From positions 124,001 through 188,000 of the forward strand of contig NZ_JABFMV010000003.1 in NCBI RefSeq assembly GCF_013359685.1: a stretch of 64,000 nt of DNA, written 5' to 3'. Source of the stretch: Leifsonia sp. C5G2. Lineage in GTDB: Bacteria > Actinomycetota > Actinomycetes > Actinomycetales > Microbacteriaceae. Of this stretch, positions 1 through 10,086 are shown piece after piece. The position numbers and the translations under genes are program-made. The notes beneath the pieces were generated by a model. That model was not told the DNA's origin. It ran no database searches and saw only the letters and a list, made by a program, of their open reading frames with translations. Within the stretch, counting starts at the first letter, position 1. Every line of letters starts with the position of its first letter.

Positions 1-20
1 AAAAACTCAGGAGCTGATGG
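1..20. repeat. Right half of intergenic palindrome, copy 3
   Basis: The first 20 bases match the right arm of the palindromes at 2808-2866 and 5425-5485 (core ACTCAGGAGCTG). The left arm lies outside the window. It sits just past the stop codon of the permease gene on the minus strand, so it probably acts as that gene's terminator, like the other copies. Confidence 0.7.
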
Positions 21-39
21 CTTGGGGCGGGGCCGGCGG

Positions 40-837
40 TCAGCGGCGGGCGGCGGAGCGGCGGAACAGCCACGCGGCCCAGGCGTACGCGGCGACGATG
101 ATCAGCGCGCACCAGCCGAGGGCCCACCAGAGGTCGGCGCCGGGAGCACGGCCGAACAGGAGAGCCCGGATCGTCTCGATGATCGGCGTGATCGGCTGGT
201 TCTCGGCGATCCACCGCAGCCAGACCGGCATCGTGTCGGTCGGCACGAAGGCACTCGACAGGTACGGCAGGAACAGCAGCGCGAAACCGTAGCCGCTCGC
301 CGCCGTCGGGCTCTTCGCCGCGAGACCGAGGGCTGCGTACAACCACGTGATGGCCAGGATGAACAGGGCGACGACTCCGAGCGCACCGAGCCACTGCAGC
401 ACATCGGCCGTCGGGCGGAAGCCCACCAGCAGTGCGACCCCGATCACCACGCCGGTCGCGAGCAGGTTCCGGAGCAGGCTCGCGACCACGTGTCCCGTGA
501 TGACCCCGCGGGAGCGCAGCGGCATGGTGCGGAAGCGGTCCACGATCCCGTCGCTCATGTCGCGGGCCACGTCCACGGCCGTGCTCGACGCGCCGAACCC
601 GGCGCAGAGCAGGATGATGCCGGGCACGACGTACTGGACGTAGCCGCCCTCAGCGTCCAGCGCACCGCCGAACACGAACGTGAACAGCAGCATGAGCATG
701 ACGGGGAGGACGATCGCCATCGTGAGCGCCTCGACGTCGCGCAGCGAATGGCGGATGCTGCGACCGACGAAGACGGCGGCGCTCGCGAGCGGCGAGACGG
801 CGTGCTCGGGACGGGCGGGGATGCTGACGGCGGTCAT
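40..837 (-). CDS. ABC-2 type drug exporter permease, DrrB-like
   Basis: Membrane component of an exporter, about 265 residues. An N-terminal cytoplasmic stretch is followed by about six hydrophobic segments typical of ABC-2 (DrrB/daunorubicin resistance) permeases. The start chosen is the ATG at 837, which overlaps the stop of the ATPase gene as ATGA, the usual translational coupling of this pair. The family pumps hydrophobic antibiotics or lipids outward, but the substrate cannot be read from sequence. The divergent TetR gene suggests drug-inducible expression. A longer open frame continues upstream inside the ATPase gene and is ignored. Confidence 0.88.
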   Translation of the reverse strand: MTAVSIPARPEHAVSPLASAAVFVGRSIRHSLRDVEALTMAIVLPVMLMLLFTFVFGGALDAEGGYVQYVVPGIILLCAGFGASSTAVDVARDMSDGIVDRFRTMPLRSRGVITGHVVASLLRNLLATGVVIGVALLVGFRPTADVLQWLGALGVVALFILAITWLYAALGLAAKSPTAASGYGFALLFLPYLSSAFVPTDTMPVWLRWIAENQPITPIIETIRALLFGRAPGADLWWALGWCALIIVAAYAWAAWLFRRSAARR

Positions 838-1739
838 CGGACGGCCTCCTTCTCGGTCTCGTTCGCTGCGGACGACTGCCCGGTGAGGGCGAGGAAGGCG
901 TCGTCGAGCGACGGCTTCCGGATGGCGATCGTCCCGCCTGCCACCCCGAGGGCGTCCAGCCGGTCGATGGCGGTGCGCAGCGCCTCCACGCTGCCGTCGG
1001 TCGGGAGCTCGCGGACCACGTCGCCCCGGGCGTCGCGCAACTCGACCACCTCGCCGTCGACGCGTGCCTTCAGCTCGTCCGCCGTGCCCTCGGCCACGAT
1101 GACGCCGTGGTCGAGCACGGCGATCCGGTCGGCGAGCTGGTCGGCCTCCTCCAGGTATTGCGTGGTCAGCAGGACCGTGGTCCCGCGGCGCGCCAGGTCC
1201 TGGATGATCTCCCACAGCGTCTGCCTGCTGCGGGTGTCGAGTCCGGTCGTCGGTTCGTCGAGGAAGATGACGGGCGGGGTGGCGACCAGGCTCAGCGCCA
1301 GGTCGAGGCGGCGGCGCATCCCGCCCGAGTAGGTCGCGACGCGTTTACGGGCGGCGCCGCCGAGGTCGAAGCGGTCGACGAGCTCGGCCGCCCGACGCTT
1401 GGAGTCCGCTGCGCTGAAGCCGGAGAGCCGGGCCATCATCCGCAGGTTCTCCTCCCCGGTCAGGACGCCGTCGACGGCGGCCGCCTGGCCGGTGACGCTG
1501 ATGGCGCGCCGGATGCCGCCGGCGTCCGTCGCCAGGTCGTGGCCCGCCACCGTCACCGTGCCCTCGTCGGGCTGCACGAGGGTGGACAGGATGGTGATGA
1601 GCGTCGTCTTGCCCGCGCCGTTGGGCCCGAGCAGCGCGAAGACGGTGCCCGCCTCCACGCGCAGGTCGATTCCGTCGAGGACGGTCTGCGCACCATAGGA
1701 CATGCGCACTCCCCTCACCTCGATCGCTGGTCCGGTCAT
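834..1739 (-). CDS. ABC exporter ATPase, DrrA-like
   Basis: Energy-coupling subunit, 301 residues, pairing with the overlapping downstream permease. Visible are Walker A GPNGAGKTT near residue 40, signature YSGGMRRRLDLA near 140, Walker B VIFLDEP and the H-loop replaced by TTQYLEEAD. The C-terminal extension after about residue 220, ending in the KPSLDDAFLALTG motif, is typical of the daunorubicin-resistance DrrA subfamily. An AAGGGAT Shine-Dalgarno stretch lies just before the ATG. It is divergent from a TetR gene with palindromic sites in the 109-bp gap, so repression by that regulator is likely. Confidence 0.92.
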   Translation of the reverse strand: MTGPAIEVRGVRMSYGAQTVLDGIDLRVEAGTVFALLGPNGAGKTTLITILSTLVQPDEGTVTVAGHDLATDAGGIRRAISVTGQAAAVDGVLTGEENLRMMARLSGFSAADSKRRAAELVDRFDLGGAARKRVATYSGGMRRRLDLALSLVATPPVIFLDEPTTGLDTRSRQTLWEIIQDLARRGTTVLLTTQYLEEADQLADRIAVLDHGVIVAEGTADELKARVDGEVVELRDARGDVVRELPTDGSVEALRTAIDRLDALGVAGGTIAIRKPSLDDAFLALTGQSSAANETEKEAVR

Positions 1740-1756
1740 GATGATCCCTTCATTGT

Positions 1757-1804
1757 GTGTGTCGTAAACTGTTTATGCCGCATACGGTTGTTTAAGTGAT
1801 ACAC
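1757..1804. promoter_or_regulatory. Candidate TetR operator between exporter and regulator genes
   Basis: The divergent gap holds the perfect odd palindrome TAAACTGTTTA (1765-1775). Around it lie two imperfect inverted half-sites, GTGTGTCGTAAAC (1757-1769) and GTTTAAGTGATACAC (1790-1804). A TAGGAT -10 box for the TetR gene follows at 1810-1815. The placement fits autoregulation plus control of the exporter; the binding protein is inferred from position only. Confidence 0.5.
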
Positions 1805-1848
1805 AGTTCTAGGATGGGTGTCAACAACCCGTGAGGAGGACGCCGCAG

Positions 1849-2778
1849 ATGCCGGACGACGTCGAAGAGGCGCTCCCCCGCGCCGTCGCCCTGAGCTGGG
1901 GCGTCGCGGAGCACCCGCAGCGCGGCCCCAAGCGCGAACTGAGCATCGAGCGGATCGTCGACACGGCGATCGAGCTCGCCGACGCCGAAGGGCTCCCCGC
2001 CGTCTCCATGAGCCGCATCGCCGGTGAGCTGGGGTTCACGACGATGTCGCTCTACCGCTACGTCACCAGCAAGGACGACGTGCTCGCCCTCATGCAGGAC
2101 GCGGTGTGCGCCATCCCGATCCCGCCCGACCACGAGCTCGACCGGCGCGCGGACGGCGCGCACGACTGGCGGCAGGGGTTGCGCCGCTGGGCCATGGCGA
2201 CCATCGAGGTGATGCGCGAGCACCCGTGGTTCCCCGACATCCCGATCAACGGCATCCCGCTCATGCCCAACAACCTGGCCGTGCTCGACTGGGGGCTGCG
2301 CGAGATGCGCGCGCTGCCGCTGTCGGACGCGGAGAAGATGTCGACCGCGCTGCTGCTGTCGTCGTACGCGCGCGCCGTCGGGGTGGTGGAGCGCGATGTG
2401 ACGCGGTCACGCCAAGCCGACGGCCCCCCGGCCTACGGCGAGGCGTTCACGGCGGCCCTGGCCGAGCTGGTCACGCCGGAGCGGTTCCCGGACCTCGCAC
2501 CGCTCGTCGCGTCGGGAACCTACGCGGACGCCGACGGCGGCGAGCAGGACGACTTCGCCTTCGGCCTCGACCGCATCCTGGACGGCATCGAACGCTACGT
2601 CGCCGAGCGCGGCGGCGAGGCGCCGGCCGCGGCAGCGCCGCTCCCGGAGCCGGTGCCGCGCGACAAGGCCGTCCGCGAAGCAGCGAAGGCCCGGCGCGAG
2701 GCCGAGTCGCGCCTCCGCGAGGCCCGCAAGCGCGAGCGTGAGGCGATCGCCCGCGCCCGCGAGCGCGCCGCCCGCTGA
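1849..2778 (+). CDS. TetR family regulator with TetR_C domain
   Basis: DNA-binding repressor of about 309 residues. The helix-turn-helix lies within the first 80 residues (MSRIAGELGFTTMSLYRYV), followed by a ligand-binding TetR_C region. A long Ala/Arg/Glu-rich basic coiled tail covers about the last 50 residues, which is unusual in length. The ATG at 1849 is preferred because GAGGAGG stands nine bases before it; a GTG at 1831 would place that ribosome site inside the gene. It is divergent from a DrrAB-like exporter, which it probably represses until an inducing drug binds. Confidence 0.88.
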   Translation: MPDDVEEALPRAVALSWGVAEHPQRGPKRELSIERIVDTAIELADAEGLPAVSMSRIAGELGFTTMSLYRYVTSKDDVLALMQDAVCAIPIPPDHELDRRADGAHDWRQGLRRWAMATIEVMREHPWFPDIPINGIPLMPNNLAVLDWGLREMRALPLSDAEKMSTALLLSSYARAVGVVERDVTRSRQADGPPAYGEAFTAALAELVTPERFPDLAPLVASGTYADADGGEQDDFAFGLDRILDGIERYVAERGGEAPAAAAPLPEPVPRDKAVREAAKARREAESRLREARKREREAIARARERAAR

Positions 2779-2807
2779 CCCTGTCCCCCACCTCGCCCCC
2801 GCAGCGG

Positions 2808-2866
2808 TCAGCTCCTGAGTTCTTCGAGCGACACGCCGCGGCGCGGTCGAAGAACTCAGGAGCTGA
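2808..2866. repeat. Intergenic palindrome, copy 1 (bidirectional terminator)
   Basis: Two perfectly complementary 20-base arms (TCAGCTCCTGAGTTCTTCGA and its complement) flank a GC-rich self-complementary centre (GCCGCGG). It lies between the convergent tetR-type gene and cysE. A related copy lies at 5425-5485 and a half copy at 1-20, so this is a dispersed element as well as a likely terminator. Confidence 0.85.
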
Positions 2867-2887
2867 TGGCTGGGGGCTGGGGGCTGG

Positions 2888-3457
<570 letters not shown>

Positions 3458-3461
3458 CCGC

Positions 3462-4400
3462 TCAGTCCAGCAGGTCGGCCCACAGCGGGGTCGAGATGTA
3501 GCGCTCGCCGGTGTCGCAGACCACCGCGACGATCGTCTTGCCCGCGTTCTCGGGACGCTTCGCCAGCTGCAGCGCGGCCCAGACGATCGCACCGGAGGAG
3601 ATGCCCGCGAGGATGCCCTCCTCGCTCGCCAGGCGCTTGGCCACATCCAGGGCGTCCTCGAACGACACGTCGACGACCTCGTCGTACACCGTGGTGTCGA
3701 GGATCTCGGGGACGAAGTTGGCGCCGATGCCCTGGATCTTGTGCGGGCCGGGCTTGCCGCCGTTCAGGATGGGCGAGTCGATCGGTTCGACCGCGACGAT
3801 CTTCACGCCGGGCTTGCGCTCCTTGAGCACCTGGCCGACGCCCGTGATCGTGCCGCCGGTGCCGACGCCCGCGACGAAGATGTCGACGCCGCCGTCGGTG
3901 TCCGCCCAGATCTCCTCGGCCGTGGTGGCGCGGTGGATGGCCGGGTTGGCCTCGTTCGCGAACTGCTTCGCCCAGATGGCGTTCTCGGTGCTCTCGACGA
4001 TCTCCTGCGCCTTCTCGACCGCGCCGCGCATGCCGTCGGGACCGGGCGTCAGCTCGATCTTCGCGCCGAACGCGCGGAGCAGCACGCGCCGCTCCTTGCT
4101 CATGGTCTCCGGCATGGCCAGCACGACGTTGTAGCCGCGCGCCGCACCCACCATGGCGAGGGCGATGCCGGTGTTGCCGCTGGTCGCCTCCACGATCGTG
4201 CCGCCGGGCTTGAGCGCACCGGCCTTCTCGGCGGCGTCGATGATGGCGACGCCGATGCGGTCCTTCACACTGCCCGCGGGGTTGTAGAACTCGAGCTTGG
4301 CGAGGACCGTCGCGTCGACCCCCTCGGTGAGCCGGTTCAGCCGCACGAGCGGCGTCCGCCCGACAGCCTCGGTGACGTTGTCGTAGATGTGACCTGACAT
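3462..4400 (-). CDS. cysK: Cysteine synthase (O-acetylserine sulfhydrylase)
   Basis: PLP enzyme that converts O-acetylserine and sulfide to cysteine, 312 residues, normal length. The PLP lysine lies in [11 protein letters not shown] near residue 45, the substrate loop is TSGNTGIA, and the phosphate loop is [10 protein letters not shown]. The ATG is preceded by GAGGAGAGG. It is first in a two-gene operon with cysE; the two proteins are known to form the cysteine synthase complex in other bacteria. Confidence 0.96.
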   Translation of the reverse strand: MSGHIYDNVTEAVGRTPLVRLNRLTEGVDATVLAKLEFYNPAGSVKDRIGVAIIDAAEKAGALKPGGTIVEATSGNTGIALAMVGAARGYNVVLAMPETMSKERRVLLRAFGAKIELTPGPDGMRGAVEKAQEIVESTENAIWAKQFANEANPAIHRATTAEEIWADTDGGVDIFVAGVGTGGTITGVGQVLKERKPGVKIVAVEPIDSPILNGGKPGPHKIQGIGANFVPEILDTTVYDEVVDVSFEDALDVAKRLASEEGILAGISSGAIVWAALQLAKRPENAGKTIVAVVCDTGERYISTPLWADLLD

Positions 4401-4502
4401 GGCCTCTCCTCGTCGGATCGGGGTGGATGGGATCGCCTCACCACTCTAGACGCCGCATCGGGAAGGCGAAGGCGCGTGACAGCGTCAGGCTCTGCCGGGC
4501 GC

Positions 4503-4508
4503 TAGGCT
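4503..4508 (+). promoter_or_regulatory. -10 box of prmC, leaderless
   Basis: TAGGCT ends nine bases before the prmC ATG and there is no Shine-Dalgarno sequence. This is the spacing expected for a leaderless actinobacterial transcript. Confidence 0.55.
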
Positions 4509-4517
4509 CGACGGGCG

Positions 4518-5408
4518 ATGAGCCCCGAATCCCCCGCATCCCCTTCCTCCTCCGTGTCCGTCCGCGCCCTCCGGGACGAGACGGTCGCCCTGCTGGCGCG
4601 TGCGGGCGTCCCCGACCCGGAGGTCGACGCCGAGCTGCTGATCGGCCACGTGCTCGATGTCGGCCGTGGACGCGTCCAAGCGCTCGTGGTGATGGACTCA
4701 ACGGTCGCCATTGCGGACGCCGAGCGCCTGCGCGACCTGGCCGCGCGCCGCGCCGCCCGCGAGCCGCTGCAGCACATCACCGGCCGCGCGCCCTTCCGGT
4801 CGCTGGAGCTGAACGTCGGTCCGGGCGTGTTCGTGCCCCGGCCCGAGACCGAGCAGGTGGCGCAGTTCGCGATCGACGCGCTGCGCGCCGTCCCGTCGCC
4901 GACGCCGGTGGCCGTCGACCTGGGGACGGGCAGCGGCGCCATCGCGCTGGCGCTGGCGACCGAGGTGCCGCACGCGCGCGTCTACGCGGTCGAGAACTCT
5001 CCCGAGGCGTACATCTGGGCCCGGCGCAACATCGACGAGGTGGGCGCCGAGAACCTGACCCCTGTGTTCATCGACCTGGCGGACGCCCTGCCGGAGCTCG
5101 ACGGCACGGTGGACGTGGTCATCTCGAATCCGCCGTACGTGCCGGACGACGCCATCCCGCGCGACCCCGAGGTGCGGCTGCACGACCCGCACGCGGCGCT
5201 CTACGGCGGCCCGGACGGGCTGGATGTGGTCCGCACGATCTCGCGCGTCGCCCGGCGCCTGCTCCACCCCGGCGGCACGCTGGTGCTCGAGCACGGCGAG
5301 CTGCAGGGCGCCGCGATCCGCGCCCTGCTGACGTCCGACGGCTGGCGCGCCGCCGCCACCCACCGCGACCTCACCACCCGCGACCGGGCCACCACCGCCC
5401 TCCGCTGA
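4518..5408 (+). CDS. prmC: Release factor glutamine methyltransferase
   Basis: Methylates the glutamine of the GGQ motif in release factors RF1 and RF2 using S-adenosylmethionine. It is 296 residues. An N-terminal helical domain precedes the Rossmann methyltransferase fold with VAVDLGTGSGAIALAL and the diagnostic NPPYVP motif near residue 213. It is convergent with prfA, its substrate gene, rather than downstream of it in one operon. A TAGGCT box nine bases before the ATG suggests a leaderless mRNA. Confidence 0.94.
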   Translation: MSPESPASPSSSVSVRALRDETVALLARAGVPDPEVDAELLIGHVLDVGRGRVQALVVMDSTVAIADAERLRDLAARRAAREPLQHITGRAPFRSLELNVGPGVFVPRPETEQVAQFAIDALRAVPSPTPVAVDLGTGSGAIALALATEVPHARVYAVENSPEAYIWARRNIDEVGAENLTPVFIDLADALPELDGTVDVVISNPPYVPDDAIPRDPEVRLHDPHAALYGGPDGLDVVRTISRVARRLLHPGGTLVLEHGELQGAAIRALLTSDGWRAAATHRDLTTRDRATTALR

Positions 5409-5424
5409 CCCGCCCCTCCAAGCC

Positions 5425-5485
5425 AACAGCTCCTGGCTTTTTCGAGCGACGCGCCGCGGCGAGGTCGAAAAACTCAGGAGCTGTT
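5425..5485. repeat. Intergenic palindrome, copy 2 (bidirectional terminator)
   Basis: The arms AACAGCTCCTGGCTTTTTCGA and TCGAAAAACTCAGGAGCTGTT pair with two mismatches around the same GCGCCGCGG centre as copy 1. It lies between the convergent prmC and prfA genes. Confidence 0.85.
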
Positions 5486-5512
5486 GCCTTGGGACCGGGC
5501 TCAGAGGGAGGG

Positions 5513-6586
5513 TCAGTCGGCGAGGTTGGAGAGGCGGGTCTCCTCGTCGAGGGCGATGTTGCTGTCGATGACGGGGTCCAGGGCTCCGTTCATGACGGCG
5601 TCGAGGTTGTAGGCCTTGTAGCCGGTGCGGTGGTCGGCGATCCGGTTCTCCGGGAAGTTGTAGGTGCGAATGCGCTCGGAGCGGTCCATGGTGCGGATCT
5701 GGCCCTTGCGGAACTCGGCCGCTTCCGCGTCCGCCTCCTCCTGCTGACGCGCGAGCAGCCGGGCGCGCAGCACGCGCATGGCCGCCTCGCGGTTCTGCAG
5801 CTGGCTCTTCTCGTTCTGCATCGACACGACGATGCCGGTCGGGACGTGCGTGATGCGCACCGCCGAGTCGGTCGTGTTGACCGACTGGCCGCCGGGGCCG
5901 GAGGACCGGAACACGTCGATCTTGAGGTCGTTCGGGCTGATCTCGACCTCCTCCGGCTCGTCCACCTCCGGGAACACCAGCACACCGGCGGCGGAGGTGT
6001 GGATGCGGCCCTGCGACTCGGTCGCCGGCACGCGCTGCACGCGGTGGACGCCTCCCTCGTACTTCAGGTGCGCCCAGACGCCCTCGGCCGGGTCGCTGGA
6101 GGTGCCCTTGAAGGCCACCTGCACGTCCTTGATGCCGCCGAGGTCGCTGGAGGTCTGCTCGATGATCTCGGCCTTCCAGCGCTTCGAGTCGGCGTAGTGC
6201 AAGTACATCCGCAGCAGGTCGCCGGCGAACAGCGCCGACTCCGCGCCGCCCTCGCCCATCTTGATCTCCATGATCACGTCGCGCGAGTCGTTGGGGTCGC
6301 GCGGGATGAGCAGCCGCCGCAGCTTCTCGGACGAGTCGGCGAGGCTCTGCTCGAGGCCCGGGAGCTCCTCGGCGAAGGCCGCGTCCTCGGCGGCGAGCTC
6401 GCGGGCGGCCTCCAGGTCGTCCGACAGCTGCTTCCACTCCGTGTAGGCGGCGACGATGCGCGACAGCTCGGCGTAGCGGCGGTTGACGCGCTTCGAGCGC
6501 ACGGGGTCGCTGTGCAGCTCCGGGTCGGACAGCTGGCGCTGCAGGTCGTCGTGCTCGGCGATGAGGGCGTTCACCGATTCGAACAT
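5513..6586 (-). CDS. prfA: Peptide chain release factor 1
   Basis: Recognises UAA and UAG in the ribosomal A site and triggers peptide release. It is 357 residues, the normal length. The catalytic motif [19 protein letters not shown] is near residue 225, and the N-terminal coiled domain and C-terminal KAYNLD region are intact. It is preceded by rho on the same strand, with a strong terminator hairpin between them. The conserved neighbour prmC is on the opposite strand here. Confidence 0.97.
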   Translation of the reverse strand: MFESVNALIAEHDDLQRQLSDPELHSDPVRSKRVNRRYAELSRIVAAYTEWKQLSDDLEAARELAAEDAAFAEELPGLEQSLADSSEKLRRLLIPRDPNDSRDVIMEIKMGEGGAESALFAGDLLRMYLHYADSKRWKAEIIEQTSSDLGGIKDVQVAFKGTSSDPAEGVWAHLKYEGGVHRVQRVPATESQGRIHTSAAGVLVFPEVDEPEEVEISPNDLKIDVFRSSGPGGQSVNTTDSAVRITHVPTGIVVSMQNEKSQLQNREAAMRVLRARLLARQQEEADAEAAEFRKGQIRTMDRSERIRTYNFPENRIADHRTGYKAYNLDAVMNGALDPVIDSNIALDEETRLSNLAD

Positions 6587-6626
6587 GGGGTCTTCTTTCT
6601 GCGAGGGGGGGCCGGGGAACGACGAA

Positions 6627-6665
6627 GCGCCCGTCCGTCCTGCACGGGGCAGGACGGACGGGCGC
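6627..6665 (-). terminator. Terminator after rho
   Basis: A perfect 17-bp stem (6627-6643 with 6649-6665) with a five-base loop starts nine bases after the rho stop. On the minus strand it is followed by a weak T-rich stretch (TTCGTCGTTCC). It separates rho from prfA. Confidence 0.85.
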
Positions 6666-6674
6666 GAAACCGGG

Positions 6675-8879
6675 CTAGCGGTGGTCGTTCTCGTGGCCGT
6701 GCGAGTGCGCGGTGCCGTGGCCGTTCGTCGGCTGCGGCATCGACTTCTGCACCTGCATCAGGAACTCGACGTTGCTCGAGGTCTCCTTGAGGCGGCCGAG
6801 CACGATCTCCAGGGCCTGCTGCTGGTCGAGCCCGGCGAGGGCGCGGCGCAGCTTCCAGGTGATCTTGACCTCGTCCTGACCCATCAGCATCTCCTCGCGG
6901 CGGGTGCCGGAGGCGTTGACGTCGACGGCCGGGAAGATGCGCTTGTCGGCCAGCTGGCGCGACAGGCGGAGCTCCATGTTGCCGGTGCCCTTGAACTCCT
7001 CGAAGATGACCTCGTCCATCTTGGAGCCGGTCTCCACCAGCGCCGAGGCGAGGATGGTCAGCGAGCCGCCGTGCTCGATGTTGCGGGCGGCGCCGAAGAA
7101 GCGCTTCGGCGGGTACAGCGCGGACGCGTCCACGCCGCCGGAGAGGATGCGGCCCGACGCCGGAGCGGTCAGGTTGTAGGCGCGACCCAGGCGGGTGATG
7201 GAGTCGAGCAGCACGACCACGTCGTGGCCCAACTCCACCAGGCGCTTCGCACGCTCGATGGCGAGCTCGGCGACGGTGGTGTGGTCCTCGGCGGGACGGT
7301 CGAAGGTGGAGGCGATGACCTCGCCCTTCACCGTGCGCTGCATGTCGGTGACCTCTTCCGGACGCTCGTCCACCAAGACGACCATCAGGTGCACCTCGGG
7401 GTTGTTCGCCGTGATCGCGTTGGCGATCTGCTGCATCACGATCGTCTTGCCGGCCTTCGGCGGCGCGACGATCAGGCCGCGCTGGCCCTTGCCGATCGGG
7501 GCGACCAGGTCGATGATCCGCTGGGTCACCTTGGACGGCTCGGTCTCCAGGCGCAGTCGCTCCTGCGGGTACAGCGGCGTCAGCTTGCCGAACTCGACGC
7601 GGCCCGCCGCCTCCTCCGGGGTCTGCCCGTTGATGGAGTCGACCTTCACCAGCGCGTTGTACTTCTGGCGGGTGTTGTTCTCGCCCTCGCGCGGCTGGCG
7701 GATGGCGCCGACCACGGCGTCGCCCTTGCGCAGGTTGTACTTCTTGACCTGGCCGAGCGAGACGTACACGTCGCTCGCGCCCGGCAGGTAGCCGGTGGTG
7801 CGCACGAACGCGTAGTTGTCGAGCACGTCGAGGATGCCGGCGACCGGGATGAGCACGTCGTCGTCGGACAGCTCGGGCTCGAACTCGTCGCCGACCGCGC
7901 CGCCGCGGCGCTTGCGGTTGCGGTCGCGGTAGCGGCCGGAGCGCTCCCCCTCGGCCTGCTGGTCGGCGTTCTGGCCGCGGTTCTGCTGGCCCTGCTGCTG
8001 ACCGCCCTGACCGCCCTGGCCGCCCTGCTGGAGGTCCTTCGGCTGGCCCTGGCCCTGCTCGTTCTGCTGGGCGCTGTTCTTGTTGCGGTTGCGGTTGCGG
8101 CGGTTGCGGCCGGTGCCCTGCTGCTCGCCCTGACCGCCGTCGCCCTGCTCGCTCTGGCCCTCGGCGCGGGCGCCCTCGGGCTGGTCGGCCTGCTGCTCGC
8201 TCTGCGCGGCGGCGTCCTGGGCCTGGTCGGCGTTCTGACCGTTCTGGCCGCGGCCGCGACGACGACGTCCGCCGCCGTTGCCCTGGCCCTGGTCGCCGTT
8301 CTGGGCGTTCTGGCCGTTCTGCTGGCCGCGCGCCTGCTCGCGGGAGGCGAGGGCGGAGTCGAGCAGCGCATCCACGTCGGGGATGAGCGAGTCGACGCCG
8401 GTGGCGCCGGAGTTGACGTGCGTGCCGGCCGCGATGCCGTTGCCGGCCGCGATCCCGGTGCCGTCCGGGCTGCTGACGCGGCGCGAACCGCGGCGGCGCG
8501 GCTCGGAGCCGGCCTGGGCGGCGTCCGCCTGCGGCAGCACCGGGTCGCCGACGGTCGGCTCGACGCGCTCGGCGCCCGCCGGCTCGGCGATCAGGGGCTC
8601 GGCGATGAGCGTCTCGGTCGAGAGCGGCTCGGCGATGAGCGGTTCGGTGAGGACTTGCGAGGCGGCGGTCGCCGCCTCGGTCTGCTGCGGCTCGGCAGCG
8701 GCGTCGGCCGGAGCGGCGGCCGCACGCGCGGCGGCGATCGCTTCGACCAGTTCGCCCTTGCGGAGCCGGCCTGCGCCCTGGAGCCCGAGCCCGGCGGCGA
8801 GAGCCTGGAGCTCCGCCACCTTGAGCGAGGTCAGGTCGCTGGTGTCCACGCCCCCGGCGTGGAGTTCGACATCAGTCAC
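6675..8879 (-). CDS. rho: Transcription termination factor Rho
   Basis: Hexameric RNA-dependent ATPase that ends transcription. It is 734 residues, against 419 in E. coli. Order: SAP-like Rho_N near residues 8-55 ([18 protein letters not shown]); an acidic Ala-rich linker; a Gln/Asn/Gly/Arg-rich low-complexity insertion near 180-330; the cold-shock RNA-binding domain near 345-420; and the RecA-like motor with P-loop APPKAGKT near 475. The C-terminus ends in a short His-rich tail ([14 protein letters not shown]). Such insertions are known in high-GC Gram-positive Rho and aid RNA binding; the Gln/Asn content here is notable. Confidence 0.97.
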   Translation of the reverse strand: MTDVELHAGGVDTSDLTSLKVAELQALAAGLGLQGAGRLRKGELVEAIAAARAAAAPADAAAEPQQTEAATAASQVLTEPLIAEPLSTETLIAEPLIAEPAGAERVEPTVGDPVLPQADAAQAGSEPRRRGSRRVSSPDGTGIAAGNGIAAGTHVNSGATGVDSLIPDVDALLDSALASREQARGQQNGQNAQNGDQGQGNGGGRRRRGRGQNGQNADQAQDAAAQSEQQADQPEGARAEGQSEQGDGGQGEQQGTGRNRRNRNRNKNSAQQNEQGQGQPKDLQQGGQGGQGGQQQGQQNRGQNADQQAEGERSGRYRDRNRKRRGGAVGDEFEPELSDDDVLIPVAGILDVLDNYAFVRTTGYLPGASDVYVSLGQVKKYNLRKGDAVVGAIRQPREGENNTRQKYNALVKVDSINGQTPEEAAGRVEFGKLTPLYPQERLRLETEPSKVTQRIIDLVAPIGKGQRGLIVAPPKAGKTIVMQQIANAITANNPEVHLMVVLVDERPEEVTDMQRTVKGEVIASTFDRPAEDHTTVAELAIERAKRLVELGHDVVVLLDSITRLGRAYNLTAPASGRILSGGVDASALYPPKRFFGAARNIEHGGSLTILASALVETGSKMDEVIFEEFKGTGNMELRLSRQLADKRIFPAVDVNASGTRREEMLMGQDEVKITWKLRRALAGLDQQQALEIVLGRLKETSSNVEFLMQVQKSMPQPTNGHGTAHSHGHENDHR

Positions 8880-9129
8880 GGAAGAGGATCCTTTCCCCCG
8901 ACGCGCGTCTGCGCGCCGTCTGTGAGCTTCGCCACATGAACTGCCGGTACGTGCTGCGTTCTGATCCGCGCTACGTCGCCGCCCCGATGTCCGCTAAGGA
9001 AGACTCGGGAAGGCAGGCAGGAGTGACGGCATGATTGCTAGGAGATCACCCGGAAGCTGGATTCGCTCGTGACGCGGGTTCTTCGCGGGTGCACTGCAGT
9101 TTACCACCTCGGGCGTGAGGCTCGGGACG
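8880..9129 (-). promoter_or_regulatory. Long leader region of rho
   Basis: About 220 bases separate a TAAACT -10-like box (9098-9103, minus strand) from the rho start. No coding sequence or recognised RNA family is seen. Long leaders allow Rho to control its own transcription in other bacteria; that role here is inference. Confidence 0.4.
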
Positions 9130-10086
9130 CTACGCCGCCGGTGTGTCCGCCGACGCCGGCTCCACCCGCGCGACCGTCGCGCCCTTGAAGTCGACCGCGA
9201 GCATCAGCGGCTGCCAGCGCGTCTGCGCGGCCTCCTCCACCAGCTTCGCGGCGGCCAGCCGCTGGCTCGGGTCGCTGCCGAGGACCAGGATCGACGGGCC
9301 GGCGCCCGAGACGACGGCGGCGAAGCCGTTCTCGCGCAGCAGCGTGATGAGCCGGTCGGTCTCCGGCATCGCCGAGGCGCGGTAGCTCTGGTGGAGCTTG
9401 TCCTCGGTGGCCGCGTGCAGCAGTTCGGGGCTCTGGATGAGGGCCGCGACGAGCAGGGCGGAGCGGGAGACGTTGAAGACGGCGTCCTCGTGGGGCACCG
9501 ACTGCGGCTGGAGGCTGCGCGCCAGGGCCGTGGACATCACGTGCTCGGGCACCAGCACGAGCGGCGAGACGCCGCGGTGCACGATGAGCTTCTTGAAGCG
9601 CGGGCCCTCCGGGGTGACCCAGGCGATCGTCAGTCCGCCGAAGAGGGCGGGCGCGACGTTGTCGGGGTGCCCCTCCATGTCGTTCGCGAGGGCGAGCAGC
9701 TGCTGCGCGTCGAGATCGACGACGCCCTCCAGGAGTCCCTTCGCGGCCATGATGCCGGAGACGATCGCAGCTCCCGAGGACCCGAGGCCGCGGCCGTGCG
9801 GGATGCTGTTGCGCGCCCGCAGGTTCAGCCCCGGCATCGGCACGCCGACGGCGTCGAAGGTGTGCGCGATGGCGCGGACGACGAGGTTGCTCTCGTCGGT
9901 GGCCACCTCGCCCTCGCCGACGCCGACGACCTCGACGGTCGCGCCCGGCTCGTCGCGGACGGAGACCTCGAGCTCGTCGTAGAGGGCGAGTGCGAGGCCG
10001 AGCGTGTCGAAGCCGGGGCCGAGGTTGGCGCTGGTCGCCGGGACCTTGACGGCGACGGTCCGGCCGCGCAGGTCGGGCGAGGTCAC
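9130..10086 (-). CDS. thrB: Homoserine kinase
   Basis: GHMP kinase that phosphorylates homoserine for threonine synthesis, 318 residues. Motif 1 is PATSANLGPGFDTLGLAL near the start, the ATP loop is IPHGRGLGSSGAAIVSG near residue 95, and motif 3 is VVSGAGPSILVL near 265. The start is a GTG overlapping the thrC stop (GTGA). It is last in the lysA-hom-thrC-thrB operon. A longer open frame running back through thrC is not coding. Confidence 0.95.
   Translation of the reverse strand: MTSPDLRGRTVAVKVPATSANLGPGFDTLGLALALYDELEVSVRDEPGATVEVVGVGEGEVATDESNLVVRAIAHTFDAVGVPMPGLNLRARNSIPHGRGLGSSGAAIVSGIMAAKGLLEGVVDLDAQQLLALANDMEGHPDNVAPALFGGLTIAWVTPEGPRFKKLIVHRGVSPLVLVPEHVMSTALARSLQPQSVPHEDAVFNVSRSALLVAALIQSPELLHAATEDKLHQSYRASAMPETDRLITLLRENGFAAVVSGAGPSILVLGSDPSQRLAAAKLVEEAAQTRWQPLMLAVDFKGATVARVEPASADTPAA

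Noticed and set aside
4438-6790. A single large plus-strand gene over prmC and the antisense of prfA
   Set aside because: prfA and prmC are unmistakable in their own frames, and the frame has no domain.
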